Assembly (NCBI GenBank): GCA_934464705.1
Contig: CAKSKB010000009.1
Location: 27,111 to 91,110 of the forward strand
Direction of reading: 5' to 3'
Length of the DNA: 64,000 bases
Origin: an uncultured Clostridia bacterium
GTDB taxonomy: Bacteria; Bacillota; Clostridia; HGM11514
The translations under genes were made by a program, and so were the position numbers. The notes under the pieces are model-generated. The model did not search any database, was not told where the DNA came from, and saw only the letters and a list, made by a program, of their open reading frames with translations. How positions within the stretch are numbered: position 1 is the first letter of the stretch; each line of letters begins with the position of its first letter. Positions 1 through 7,870 of the stretch are shown here, in pieces.

Positions 1-1242
1 CTCCACGGTATAAACCGCATTTTGGCTTTCCTCCTCACTCTCGTAGGTCGGCATTGCGGCGGTCAGCTTTACGCCGCTTTTTGCCTTGTCAACGCCAAGC
101 AGTATTGCGTATGCCTCGTCCGACACCTCCCTCATATCGCTGCAGCCGCAAAGCAGCAAAAGCGGCAATATGACCGCCATGCAGGCGGCCGGTCTTGCCC
201 GTCCTTTAAGCTTATAAACGGCTGCGGCGGCTGCGGAAACCCCAAACGCCGCCGCTCCGCCCCATTTAAGAATCGGGCTGAGCGCAGAGGCAAGCGGCAT
301 AGCAACGCAAATTCCCAATATGAGCGCTGCGGAAGGCACAAGGCAGGGGCGGCTGTCCCGTATTTCAAACGCCTTCCCGAACATATGCACCGCAAACGAG
401 AAAAGTATGCAAACGGAAACGGCGAAAACCACCGTCATCATAAGGAAAAACACCGATTCCACCCTTTGCACCAGATGACCCCGATACACATTTTTGACCG
501 TTTCGAGCATTCCCGAAGCCTTCTCCCCCGAAACCGTATAATCGAATACGCAGTTGTAAAAAAGCGTTGCCGCAGTTACCGTTATTCCCGAAAAAAGCAG
601 CGCCGACCGCCCCGCACGGAAACAGTTTTTACTCCCGGCTTCGCTTTTCAGGCAAAGGAGAATCAATGCGTCGGAAAAAACCGAAATCCCGGAAACGAAT
701 CCCGACGCCATGCTTGCCGCACCGTGCCCGAAAACCGGAAACAGCCGCAGATAGCTGTACTGCCCCGTCCCGAGCGCAAAAATCAGCAGATATGTTATTA
801 TGACAAGCTTTATATAAAACTCCGAAAGCCTTGAAACGCCCGAAAAGCCGTTTGCGCCCACAATCACCGCCGCCGCAAGAGATGCTGCGGCAAATATCAC
901 GGGCGGCGCCGTAGGAAAGTTATAAATCTTTATGATTTTTATAAATTCGTTAAGCGCCGCTGCGGCGTACAAATAAAAATACGCCGAAAACAGCACATGC
1001 ATAACCTTGCCGACGGTTTTTCCGAGCGACTTTTCAAAAAGCTCAAACAGCGGAAATCCGCATGAATTTATAAACCAAAATCCGAGAAATACCGCACCGC
1101 ACGAAAGCGCCGCCGTATACCAGCACGAACCGCCCCCCGCCGCCACCGCACCCGGAAGATACGAACAGAACATTTTCGCCGTTATAAGAATATACACAAC
1201 CGAAAATCCCTCTCTTTTTCCGACGCTTATTTCACCGTTCAT
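1..1242 (-). CDS. GerAB-GerAC fusion, spore germination permease plus lipoprotein domain (partial, cut by left edge)
   Basis: The frame is open from an ATG at 1242 (Shine-Dalgarno GGAGG just upstream) to the window edge, 414 codons without a stop. Residues about 1-350 form a polytopic membrane protein resembling GerAB, the APC-type subunit of nutrient germinant receptors in the spore inner membrane. At residue 355 the same frame continues into a typical lipoprotein start (MAVILPLLLLCGCSDM) followed by EAYAILLGVDKAKSG, which resembles the start of mature GerAC. GerAB and GerAC are normally separate genes. Here no stop separates them, so the locus makes a fusion, or GerAC is also started internally at the ATG at 180. 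It overlaps the gerAA stop by 11 nt. The GerAC part is incomplete, so its intactness is unknown. Confidence 0.8.
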   Translation of the reverse strand, partial: MNGEISVGKREGFSVVYILITAKMFCSYLPGAVAAGGGSCWYTAALSCGAVFLGFWFINSCGFPLFELFEKSLGKTVGKVMHVLFSAYFYLYAAAALNEFIKIIKIYNFPTAPPVIFAAASLAAAVIVGANGFSGVSRLSEFYIKLVIITYLLIFALGTGQYSYLRLFPVFGHGAASMASGFVSGISVFSDALILLCLKSEAGSKNCFRAGRSALLFSGITVTAATLFYNCVFDYTVSGEKASGMLETVKNVYRGHLVQRVESVFFLMMTVVFAVSVCILFSFAVHMFGKAFEIRDSRPCLVPSAALILGICVAMPLASALSPILKWGGAAAFGVSAAAAAVYKLKGRARPAACMAVILPLLLLCGCSDMREVSDEAYAILLGVDKAKSGVKLTAAMPTYESEEESQNAVYTVE

Positions 1243-2803
1243 AGTTTTTCCTCCATTTTCTTGAGTTTTTCGGCTGATTTTCAATATCCGACGGATTCAG
1301 CTCATCGGGTCTGAACCGTTTTTTCCACACCGGCGGATTATAAAGCACATTCGCCCTCGACTTAGTTTTCGGAGCCTCGGGGCTGAGCATACCCACCCCG
1401 AACGAGCTTTGCGACGCCACAAGCCCCGCAATCATAAGCCCGATACCTATACCGAAAAAGCCCAGAAATGCCGCCAAAGCTATAAACCCCAGCCGAAGCA
1501 GCCTTATGCCGAACGAAAAGCTGTAATCGGGTATCGCAAAATTGGCAATCACCGTAAACGCAATCACGATTATCACCACGGGGCTTACTATTCCTGCCGT
1601 GACCGCCGACTGCCCCAGTATCAGACCGCCCACAATTCCGATGGTGTTGCCCACCGCCCCCGGCACTCTCACGCCGGCTTCCCTTATAAGTTCAAACGAA
1701 ATTTCAAGTATCAGTATTTCAAAAACCGCCGGGAACGGCACATTTTCCTGCGATTTGGCTATCGCAATCAAAAGGTCTGTCGGTATCATTCCACGGTGAA
1801 AATTCACGACCGCTATGAACATTCCGGGAAGAAGCATCGCTATTATTATCGAGAAAAACCGTATCACACGAAGCAGCGTTGCATACTGCCACCGCAAATT
1901 CGAGTCCTCGGCGGACTTTATAAAATTCGTCACCCCGACAGGCATTATCAGCACAAACGGCGTGCCGTCCACAACCACCGCAACCCTTCCCTGGCAAAGG
2001 TGAAGGGCGGCGGTGTCGGGGCGCTCGGTCGACAGTATCCCCGGAAGAATCCTGTACGCTCCGTCCTCTATGAACTGCTCCACCATGCCGCTGCCGCTTA
2101 CAAAATCGCAGTCTATCCCCGAAAGCCGCTCCTTAACCTCCCTCACAAGCGCCGGGTTTGCAAGCCCGTCCATGTACATAACCGCGCAGTAATTCCCCGT
2201 AAGGTTGCCCACCTGCACAAACTCGCTCACAAGCTTATCGCTTTTAATTATCTTTCTTATAAGCGTTGTGTTCGTGCGTATGCTCTCCGAGAACGCCTCC
2301 TTCGACCCCATTATGCTGCTCTCATTTTCGGGTTTCCCGACGCTCCTTCGGTCAAACCCCTTCGTTTCGCACACAAGCGCAAAGCCGCACCCTTCGGCTA
2401 TCACCGCCGTATCCCCCATCAGCACTCCGCTTACCGCATCGCTGTAGGTTGCTGCACGGCTTACGGAATTTATCTGCACGATATCCGCTATATTGTCACG
2501 GCGGAGAGAATCGCTCTCGGTGAGCGGCTTCAGTATAAACTCGTTTATGCTGTCACTCCTCACCATGCCGTCTATGCATACAACAAAGCCGCGCGTTCCG
2601 TCCGCTGCGGTAAAATCCCTTATTATTATATCGCTGTTGCGGTCGGCACGGAAAAACTGCTCAAACTTCTTCCTCGCCTCGTTCACATTTTCGGATATGT
2701 TTCCGCTTTCGCCCGACGGCTGCTGCGGCGCTTTATATTCGGGTATAAAAAAGCTCTCCTTTTCTTTTCGCGGAGAGTATTTCAGAAAATCAAAAATCCG
2801 CAT
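1232..2803 (-). CDS. gerAA: GerA-family spore germination protein (GerAA-like)
   Basis: This 523-residue protein matches the A subunit of GerA-type germinant receptors, which sense nutrients in the spore inner membrane and trigger germination. The N-terminal ~290 residues are soluble (DGMVRSDSINEFILKPL, then a long domain ending near MPVGVTNFIKSAEDS). The C-terminal part has hydrophobic segments near residues 310-330, 380-420 and 440-470. The PGAVGNTIGIVGGLILGQ stretch is characteristic of the family. The ATG at 2803 follows GAGGTG at 7 nt. The stop overlaps the downstream GerAB-like start, so the two are translationally coupled. GerA operons are usually forespore-expressed under sigma-G; I could not identify a convincing sigma-G promoter upstream. 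Confidence 0.93.
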   Translation of the reverse strand: MRIFDFLKYSPRKEKESFFIPEYKAPQQPSGESGNISENVNEARKKFEQFFRADRNSDIIIRDFTAADGTRGFVVCIDGMVRSDSINEFILKPLTESDSLRRDNIADIVQINSVSRAATYSDAVSGVLMGDTAVIAEGCGFALVCETKGFDRRSVGKPENESSIMGSKEAFSESIRTNTTLIRKIIKSDKLVSEFVQVGNLTGNYCAVMYMDGLANPALVREVKERLSGIDCDFVSGSGMVEQFIEDGAYRILPGILSTERPDTAALHLCQGRVAVVVDGTPFVLIMPVGVTNFIKSAEDSNLRWQYATLLRVIRFFSIIIAMLLPGMFIAVVNFHRGMIPTDLLIAIAKSQENVPFPAVFEILILEISFELIREAGVRVPGAVGNTIGIVGGLILGQSAVTAGIVSPVVIIVIAFTVIANFAIPDYSFSFGIRLLRLGFIALAAFLGFFGIGIGLMIAGLVASQSSFGVGMLSPEAPKTKSRANVLYNPPVWKKRFRPDELNPSDIENQPKNSRKWRKNYER

Positions 2804-2854
2804 AATAACACCTCATTGGTATTATTTGCGGATTATGCCTGATTTTATTCAATT

Positions 2855-3343
2855 TTAATATCCGTTAGCGCCGCTTGTTGCTTCCTCGTCCTTCACCCAG
2901 TCGGAAACCGGCACAACCGTATATTCGTCCTCGCTTTTTCTTATAACCACCTTTTCAATCCCGGCGTTTATAATAAGCTTTTTGCACATCGAGCAGGAAG
3001 ATGCGTCCGGCACTATCTCGCCCGTCTTTACCTCCCGTCCGGAAAGATACAGCGTTCCGCCGTTCATCTCGCTCCTTGCGGCGCTTATAATGCAGTTCGC
3101 CTCTGCGTGAACCGAGCGGCACAGCTCATACCTCTGCCCTCTCGGAATACCCAGCTTTTCACGAAGACACTCTCCGTTGTCGCAGCAGTTGCCGGTACCG
3201 CGCGGCGCACCGGTATACCCGGTTGACACTATCTCGTCGTTTTTCACGATTACCGCACCGAAGTTACGCCGAAGGCATGTGCCCCGTTCCAGAACCGTAT
3301 CGGCTATATCAAGATAATAATTCACCTTATCTTTGCGTTTCAT
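2855..3343 (-). CDS. comEB: ComEB-type dCMP/cytidine deaminase family protein
   Basis: This 162-residue zinc-dependent deaminase probably converts dCMP to dUMP for thymidylate synthesis. The zinc and catalytic site is visible as HAEANC (residues ~83-88, His ligand and catalytic Glu), with the Cys pair in SSCSMCKKLIINAGI near residue 118. The canonical Pro before the first Cys is Ser here. A second Cys/His-rich patch (GNCCDNGECLRE) is also typical of dCMP deaminases. It lies 4 nt after rpiB and probably belongs to the same transcript. ComEB is named from competence operons, but no competence gene is nearby, so a nucleotide-metabolism role is the safer reading. Confidence 0.9.
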   Translation of the reverse strand: MKRKDKVNYYLDIADTVLERGTCLRRNFGAVIVKNDEIVSTGYTGAPRGTGNCCDNGECLREKLGIPRGQRYELCRSVHAEANCIISAARSEMNGGTLYLSGREVKTGEIVPDASSCSMCKKLIINAGIEKVVIRKSEDEYTVVPVSDWVKDEEATSGANGY

Positions 3344-3347
3344 AAGA

Positions 3348-3788
3348 CTACCTCTTATTATAATTCATGATTTTTTCAACCCGCGCCTCATGTCTGCCGC
3401 CCAGAAATTCGGCATTGAGGTATGCGTCAACAATCTCCTCGGCAAGGCAGCTGCCCGTTATCCTTCCGCCAAGCGCAATCACATTTGCGTTGTTATGCTG
3501 CCGTGACATCTTTGACGAATAGGGGTCGGTGCAGTGCGCACAGCGGATTCCGTCAACCTTATTTGCCGCAATGCTTATGCCAATGCCCGTTCCGCAAAAG
3601 AGAATTGCCCTTTCACATTCACCCCGAAGCAGCCCCTCGCAGACCGAAAACGCTATATCCGGATAGTCGACCGCCTCCCCGCTGTAGGTTCCGTAATCCT
3701 TTATCTCATACCCTTTTTCCGAAAGATATTTTTTAATATGCTCCTTAAGTTCAAATCCGCCGTGGTCGGCGCCCATTCCGATAATCAT
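3348..3788 (-). CDS. rpiB: Ribose-5-phosphate isomerase B
   Basis: This 146-residue protein interconverts ribose-5-phosphate and ribulose-5-phosphate in the pentose phosphate pathway (RpiB/LacAB family). It shows the N-terminal GADHGGFELKEHI phosphate-binding region and the active-site loop CGTGIGISIAANK with the catalytic Cys near residue 65. HNNANVIALGGR is also conserved. Length is normal. The ATG overlaps the tsaB stop in an ATGA arrangement, so the two are translationally coupled. LacA/LacB or allose-6-phosphate isomerases are related, but no sugar operon is present to support those. Confidence 0.95.
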   Translation of the reverse strand: MIIGMGADHGGFELKEHIKKYLSEKGYEIKDYGTYSGEAVDYPDIAFSVCEGLLRGECERAILFCGTGIGISIAANKVDGIRCAHCTDPYSSKMSRQHNNANVIALGGRITGSCLAEEIVDAYLNAEFLGGRHEARVEKIMNYNKR

Positions 3789-4450
3789 TTGTTTTTCTCC
3801 CTTTCTTCAAGTTCTCTCTGCGCCTGAGGTTTATTTATATAAACCGCCGCAGCTGAATTTATATCCCCGAAATTCCCTTCGGCTTCCGCCGCAAACGCCG
3901 CAGAAGAAGCCCTCGGGCGGTCAAATGTTCCGCCCAAAGCCGTTATGCCTTCTATCCCTGCCGTATCGCCCACGGCATAGGTCTTGCCCCGAAGCCCCGA
4001 AAGATACTCATTCAGCGCTTCAATGCTGATAAACACAGGCTCAAGCACGCATTTATGCGCCTTACCCCGAAAGCTGTAAACGGCTGCATAGACATTTCCG
4101 CCTCTTGCGTCCAAAACCGCAAGCACACGCCCCTTTGTAAATTCCGCATTATACGCAAGCGAAAGCAGCGTATTAACCGCCGCAACTTTTTTACCCGTCG
4201 CCTGCGCAAGTGTACGAACCGCCGCAAGCCCTATCCTTATCCCGGTAAAAGACCCCGGTCCCGCAGCCGCTGCGAATGCGTCAATCTCCGAAATATCAAC
4301 CCCGAGATTCCCGAGCACCGCCTCGACCACCGGCATAAGCTTCTGCGAATGAGTTCTCTTATGGTCGATGCTGTACTCCGAAAGAACCCTTCGTCCCTCC
4401 GTCACCGCAACCGACAGCACATTTGTTGTTGTATCAACTGACAAAATCAT
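3785..4450 (-). CDS. tsaB: tRNA N6-threonylcarbamoyladenosine (t6A) biosynthesis protein TsaB
   Basis: The 221-residue protein has the ASKHA fold of TsaB (YeaZ), the partner of TsaD and TsaE in making t6A37 on ANN-decoding tRNAs. The start MILSVDTTTNVLSVAVTE and the AAAAGPGSFTGIRIGLA motif (residues ~61-77) are diagnostic. TsaB is an inactive paralogue of TsaD and acts as its scaffold. Its ATG overlaps the tsaE stop (ATGA). The usual neighbours rimI and tsaD do not follow; rpiB does, so TsaD must be encoded elsewhere. Confidence 0.95.
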   Translation of the reverse strand: MILSVDTTTNVLSVAVTEGRRVLSEYSIDHKRTHSQKLMPVVEAVLGNLGVDISEIDAFAAAAGPGSFTGIRIGLAAVRTLAQATGKKVAAVNTLLSLAYNAEFTKGRVLAVLDARGGNVYAAVYSFRGKAHKCVLEPVFISIEALNEYLSGLRGKTYAVGDTAGIEGITALGGTFDRPRASSAAFAAEAEGNFGDINSAAAVYINKPQAQRELEEREKNK

Positions 4451-4878
4451 ACTTTTTTGCTCTTTTCTATTGTTATACTGCGATAATCATCGCTTATATC
4501 AAGGTTCCGCTCAATCGTGACGGTATATGCGCCCTCAGGTATCACGCCGTCCATATTCTCCGGCCACTCGACCGCACAGATTCCGTCCATGTAAAAATAC
4601 TCGTCCAGCCCGGAATCCGCAGCGTCGCACCCCGAAAGGCGGTATGCGTCGAAGTGATACAGCGGAATCCTTCCGCTTTCGTATTCGTTGACGAGCGTGA
4701 ATGTCGGGCTTGTGATATATTCCTTCACGCCGAGTTCCGCCGCCATTCCTCTTACGAAAACGCTTTTCCCGGCGCCCGGGTCGCCTTCCAGCCTTACCGT
4801 ATCGCCCGCCTTCAGATTTTTGCAGAAATTCTTTCCGATTTCCTGAGTTTCGCTCTCGGAATTGCTTACATATTTCAT
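4447..4878 (-). CDS. tsaE: t6A biosynthesis ATPase TsaE
   Basis: TsaE (YjeE) is a small P-loop ATPase that regulates the TsaB-TsaD complex. The Walker A motif GDPGAGKSVFVRGMAAELG and the downstream SPTFTLVNEYESG strand are plain, as is DAYRLSG and a conserved Trp in the C-terminal part (VEWPENMDG). I prefer the ATG at 4878 (143 residues) over a GTG at 4887, because GGTGA sits 5 nt before the ATG. It lies just after the fhs stop and is coupled to tsaB by stop/start overlap. Confidence 0.95.
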   Translation of the reverse strand: MKYVSNSESETQEIGKNFCKNLKAGDTVRLEGDPGAGKSVFVRGMAAELGVKEYITSPTFTLVNEYESGRIPLYHFDAYRLSGCDAADSGLDEYFYMDGICAVEWPENMDGVIPEGAYTVTIERNLDISDDYRSITIEKSKKV

Positions 4879-4890
4879 ATAAATCACCGT

Positions 4891-6561
4891 TTAGAAAAGT
4901 CCCGTAATATTGCCGTCGTCATCAATATCGATATTGTTTGCGGCAGGAATCTTCGGAAGCCCCGGCATAGTCATAATATCCCCGGAAAGTGCAACCGCAA
5001 ACCCGGCTCCTGCGGAAAGCGTCACATCGTTCACGGTGAACTTGAAGCCCTCGGGATTGCCGAGTTTTTTGGGGTCGTCCGAAAAAGAATACTGCGTTTT
5101 TGCTATGCAAACCGGAACTCCGCCGAACCCGTCCTCTGTAATCTGCGCAATCGCGCGCTTTGCCTTATTTGAATACTCAACCGAGCCTGCGTGATAAATA
5201 TTCTTCGCAATTATCCCGATTTTCTCCGTAATGGGCAGCTTTTCGTCATAAAGCAGCTTAAACTCATGCTTACCGTTATCGGCTGCGTCCAGAACCTCTT
5301 TCGCAAGGTTCACTGCGCCCTCGCCGCCCTTCGCAAAGCCCTCGGTAACGCTCACCTTTGCGCCCAAAGCATTGCACAGTTTTTCGATTTCGCCTATTTC
5401 CTCATCGGTATCGGTAAGGAATTTATTGATTGCCACAACCACCGGAACGCCGTACCCCTTAAGGTTTTTGATATGAGCCTCAAGGTTGCAAAGACCCTTC
5501 CTGAGGCTGTCGGTATCCGGCTTTGAGGTGTCCTCTTTTTTCACGCCGCCGTTATATTTAAGCGCACGGGCCGTTGCAACAAGCACAATCGCCGAAGGCT
5601 CAAGCCCTCCTAAACGGCACTTGATATCAAGAAACTTCTCCGCGCCGAGGTCTGAGCCGAAGCCCGCCTCCGTCACCACATAATCCCCAAGCTTAAGCGC
5701 CGTTTTTGTGGCGGTCAGACTGTTGCAGCCGTGGGCAATATTTGCGAAAGGTCCGCCGTGGATAAAGCAGGGCGTGCCCTCGAGCGTCTGCACAAGATTC
5801 GGCTTGATTGCGTCCTTGAAAAGCGCAGCCATTGCGCCCTGAGCCTGCAAATCGCCGGCGGTTACGGGTTTCCCGTCAAATGTTCTGCCGATTATTATCT
5901 TTGAAAATCTCTCTTTGAGGTCGGAAAGCCCGTCCGCAATACAAAGTATCGCCATTATCTCCGACGCAACGCTTATCATGAATCCGCTCTCCCTCGGAAC
6001 ACCGTTGAGCCTTCCGCCGAGACCGATTACAACATTCCTGAGCGCCCTGTCGTTCATATCAAGGCACCTTTTAAATGTGATTGTTTTTGAATCTATTCCC
6101 AAAGTATTTCCCTGCTGCAGATGATTGTCAATCAGTGCCGCAAGAAGATTGTGCGCAGTCGTCACCGCATGAATATCCCCCGTGAAATGAAGATTTATAT
6201 CCTCCATCGGCACCACCTGGGAATAACCCCCTCCGGCTGCGCCGCCCTTCACCCCGAACACCGGTCCGAGCGACGGCTCACGGAGCGCTATAACACACTT
6301 TTTGCCCAGTATGCTGAGCGCCTGCCCAAGCCCGATTGTAACCGTGGTTTTACCCTCTCCCGCCGGGGTCGGGTTAATTGCGGTCACCAAAATAAGCTTA
6401 CCGTCGGGCTTATCCTTAAGCCTCTTCCTCACAGAAAGCGACACCTTAGCCTTATATTTTCCGTAAGGCTCAAGCTCGTCCTCCGTTATACCGATTTTTT
6501 CGGCAATCTCATAAATCGGCTTCATTTTGCACTCCGATGCGATTTCAATATCTGTTTTCAT
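4891..6561 (-). CDS. fhs: Formate-tetrahydrofolate ligase
   Basis: This 556-residue enzyme makes 10-formyl-THF from formate, THF and ATP. It supplies purine and formyl-Met synthesis and, in acetogens, the methyl branch of the Wood-Ljungdahl pathway. The ATP-binding region TAINPTPAGEGKTTVTIGLG (residues ~60-79), LREPSLGPVFGVKGGAAGGG and the C-terminal GAGFAVALSGDIMTMPGLP are hallmarks. Length is standard. The ATG at 6561 follows GGAGG. The gene begins the minus-strand run fhs-tsaE-tsaB-rpiB-comEB-gerA, with only 12 nt to tsaE. No other Wood-Ljungdahl gene is nearby, so acetogenesis cannot be inferred. Confidence 0.97.
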   Translation of the reverse strand: MKTDIEIASECKMKPIYEIAEKIGITEDELEPYGKYKAKVSLSVRKRLKDKPDGKLILVTAINPTPAGEGKTTVTIGLGQALSILGKKCVIALREPSLGPVFGVKGGAAGGGYSQVVPMEDINLHFTGDIHAVTTAHNLLAALIDNHLQQGNTLGIDSKTITFKRCLDMNDRALRNVVIGLGGRLNGVPRESGFMISVASEIMAILCIADGLSDLKERFSKIIIGRTFDGKPVTAGDLQAQGAMAALFKDAIKPNLVQTLEGTPCFIHGGPFANIAHGCNSLTATKTALKLGDYVVTEAGFGSDLGAEKFLDIKCRLGGLEPSAIVLVATARALKYNGGVKKEDTSKPDTDSLRKGLCNLEAHIKNLKGYGVPVVVAINKFLTDTDEEIGEIEKLCNALGAKVSVTEGFAKGGEGAVNLAKEVLDAADNGKHEFKLLYDEKLPITEKIGIIAKNIYHAGSVEYSNKAKRAIAQITEDGFGGVPVCIAKTQYSFSDDPKKLGNPEGFKFTVNDVTLSAGAGFAVALSGDIMTMPGLPKIPAANNIDIDDDGNITGLF

Positions 6562-6598
6562 ATAGAACCTCCGTTTAAGCAGTTATTAAATATCTATT

Positions 6599-6877
6599 TT
6601 ATTGCCGGCTGTTGAGCGGAACAACATCCAAGGTCAATCCCAAAGGACGAAGCAGCTTCAAAACAGTTGTAAGCTGCGGATCCATTCTGTTATTCTCAAA
6701 TCTTGCAATAAATGTCTGTTTTATTCCTGTCAGATTTTCAAGTTCGGTCTGCGTAATTCCGGCTTTTTTTCGAGCCTCTGAAATTTCACCGACAATTTTT
6801 ACCTTGAGTTCGATTTCATCCCACTCCTCCGGCGAAATAGCCGTGATATTCTTTTTTACATCATTCCAATTACTCAT
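6599..6877 (-). CDS. higA: HigA-type antitoxin, XRE helix-turn-helix
   Basis: A 92-residue protein with an XRE-family HTH at residues ~35-75 (ARKKAGITQTELENLTGIKQ, then FIARFENNRMDPQLTTVLKL). In HigBA modules it neutralises the HigB toxin and represses the shared promoter. Its start lies inside the toxin gene (8-nt overlap), so the order is toxin first, as is typical for HigBA. A 20-bp palindrome in the promoter at 7265-7284 is the likely binding site. The pair is AT-richer than the flanking housekeeping genes, in keeping with horizontal acquisition. Confidence 0.88.
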   Translation of the reverse strand: MSNWNDVKKNITAISPEEWDEIELKVKIVGEISEARKKAGITQTELENLTGIKQTFIARFENNRMDPQLTTVLKLLRPLGLTLDVVPLNSRQ

Positions 6878-7241
6878 TATCGCTGCTCCTTTCCAAATAA
6901 TCGGCTAACATACGGCGGGCTTTTTCAATTTCTTTAGGCGGAGTTTTTTCTGTTTTCTTTACAAAATGGTTAAGCAACAAAAATTTGTTTTTTAAAACAT
7001 GAACAAATATCACTCTGTCCCTTGTCGGTCTTAATTCCCAAAACTCTGTTCCCACAAGCTTTTTTACCGCCGGCTCACCTATATATGTACCGTATTGCTG
7101 CAAGAGTTCCACATATTCTGCAAATTTTTTAAGCCTCACACGGCACTCCTTGACAGTATGAGCCTTTTCATCCAATTTCATAACCCATTCTTCAGTTTCC
7201 GAGTAGCCGTTTTTGTCCTCATAAAATTCAACTTCAAACAT
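6870..7241 (-). CDS. higB: HigB-type toxin, RelE/Gp49 family
   Basis: A 123-residue member of the phage-derived Gp49-like/HigB family, predicted ribosome-dependent mRNA endonucleases. Family signatures are GTEFWELRPTRDRVIFVHVL (residues ~70-89) and the C-terminal FVKKTEKTPPKEIEKARRML. It is immediately upstream of the HTH antitoxin and shares its transcript. The ATG at 7241 lies about 20 nt after the -10 box of a consensus promoter. Nothing looks truncated, so the module is probably functional. Confidence 0.88.
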   Translation of the reverse strand: MFEVEFYEDKNGYSETEEWVMKLDEKAHTVKECRVRLKKFAEYVELLQQYGTYIGEPAVKKLVGTEFWELRPTRDRVIFVHVLKNKFLLLNHFVKKTEKTPPKEIEKARRMLADYLERSSDNE

Positions 7242-7261
7242 GCAGTATTCCTCTCAATTAT

Positions 7262-7291
7262 ATTATATAACGAATTCGTTATATTTGTCAA
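7262..7291 (-). promoter_or_regulatory. HigBA promoter with embedded 20-bp palindromic operator
   Basis: On the minus strand TTGACA (7291-7286), an 18-bp spacer and TATAAT (7267-7262) form a consensus promoter in front of higB. The perfect palindrome ATATAACGAATTCGTTATAT (7265-7284) fills the spacer and enters the -10 box. That is where an antitoxin would block RNA polymerase. The sequence is directly visible; the repressor assignment is inferred from HigBA autoregulation in general. Confidence 0.85.
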
Positions 7292-7297
7292 CAATTA

Positions 7298-7870
7298 TTA
7301 ACAAATTCTTTCGATTTTTCTCCAGAACACCTTTTCTTCGTTTTCCCAGGGTCTGAAATGCTCGTTCATAATTTTGCCCCATGCATTGTACGGGGTATCG
7401 GTTGTGGTCAGGGAACCAACTGCTTCGCGGTCGATTTCCGTAGGTTCTTCGAGGTAAAACGCCATGAAATTGCCGAGAAGAAATATAACGCCGTACTTAT
7501 CGCCGTCCCCCGGAAGCTCCTCCTGATACCTGTAATGATTAAAAACATAGCTCCCGATTTTATCGTCCTTAAGGTACATTATCTGAATATAAGGCTCTTT
7601 GTCCGCAATTTTTCTTTCCCACTGCTCCTTGGACCGAGGCTTGGAAAAATGAAAAATTTCGCCCATTCTCATCCAGTGAGAGCCGTCCGGGAACTCCTTC
7701 ATATTTTCGGATATTATGTCATCGGGATTTATATCGTCCCGCTCCGACTCAAAGTACATAAACGCCCTGTCCTCATAGGCGTAAACCGAGAGATGCGAAA
7801 CGCCTTCGCATGCTTTCGGGGTAAGGTTTTTATCTGTAAACCACCCGAGATACATAAATCTTTTAATCAT
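7298..7870 (-). CDS. Uncharacterised protein, 190 residues
   Basis: I do not recognise this protein. It is soluble (no signal peptide or membrane helix) and rich in aromatic residues and Trp, with many acidic residues. It begins MIKRFMYLGWFTDKN and ends FWRKIERIC. The start overlaps the dusB stop by 8 nt, so it is probably co-transcribed with the TPR gene and dusB. The repeated pattern of short strands rich in Tyr and Phe could suit a ferredoxin-like alpha/beta barrel, but that is only an impression. The gene ends just beyond the HigBA promoter. Confidence 0.75.
   Translation of the reverse strand: MIKRFMYLGWFTDKNLTPKACEGVSHLSVYAYEDRAFMYFESERDDINPDDIISENMKEFPDGSHWMRMGEIFHFSKPRSKEQWERKIADKEPYIQIMYLKDDKIGSYVFNHYRYQEELPGDGDKYGVIFLLGNFMAFYLEEPTEIDREAVGSLTTTDTPYNAWGKIMNEHFRPWENEEKVFWRKIERIC

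Noticed and set aside
1409..2842. A 477-codon plus-strand frame antisense to gerAA
   Set aside because: Shadow of the gerAA reading frame: extremely rich in Arg, His and Tyr, with no recognisable domain, while gerAA on the other strand is a clear family member.
2804..2854. Sigma-G promoter for the gerA operon
   Set aside because: TGAATA is present but the -10 partner at the right distance (CAAATAA) matches poorly. I could not support it from sequence.
6562..6598. Riboswitch upstream of fhs
   Set aside because: The gap between higA and fhs is only 37 bp and contains little beyond the ribosome site, too short for a THF or other riboswitch.
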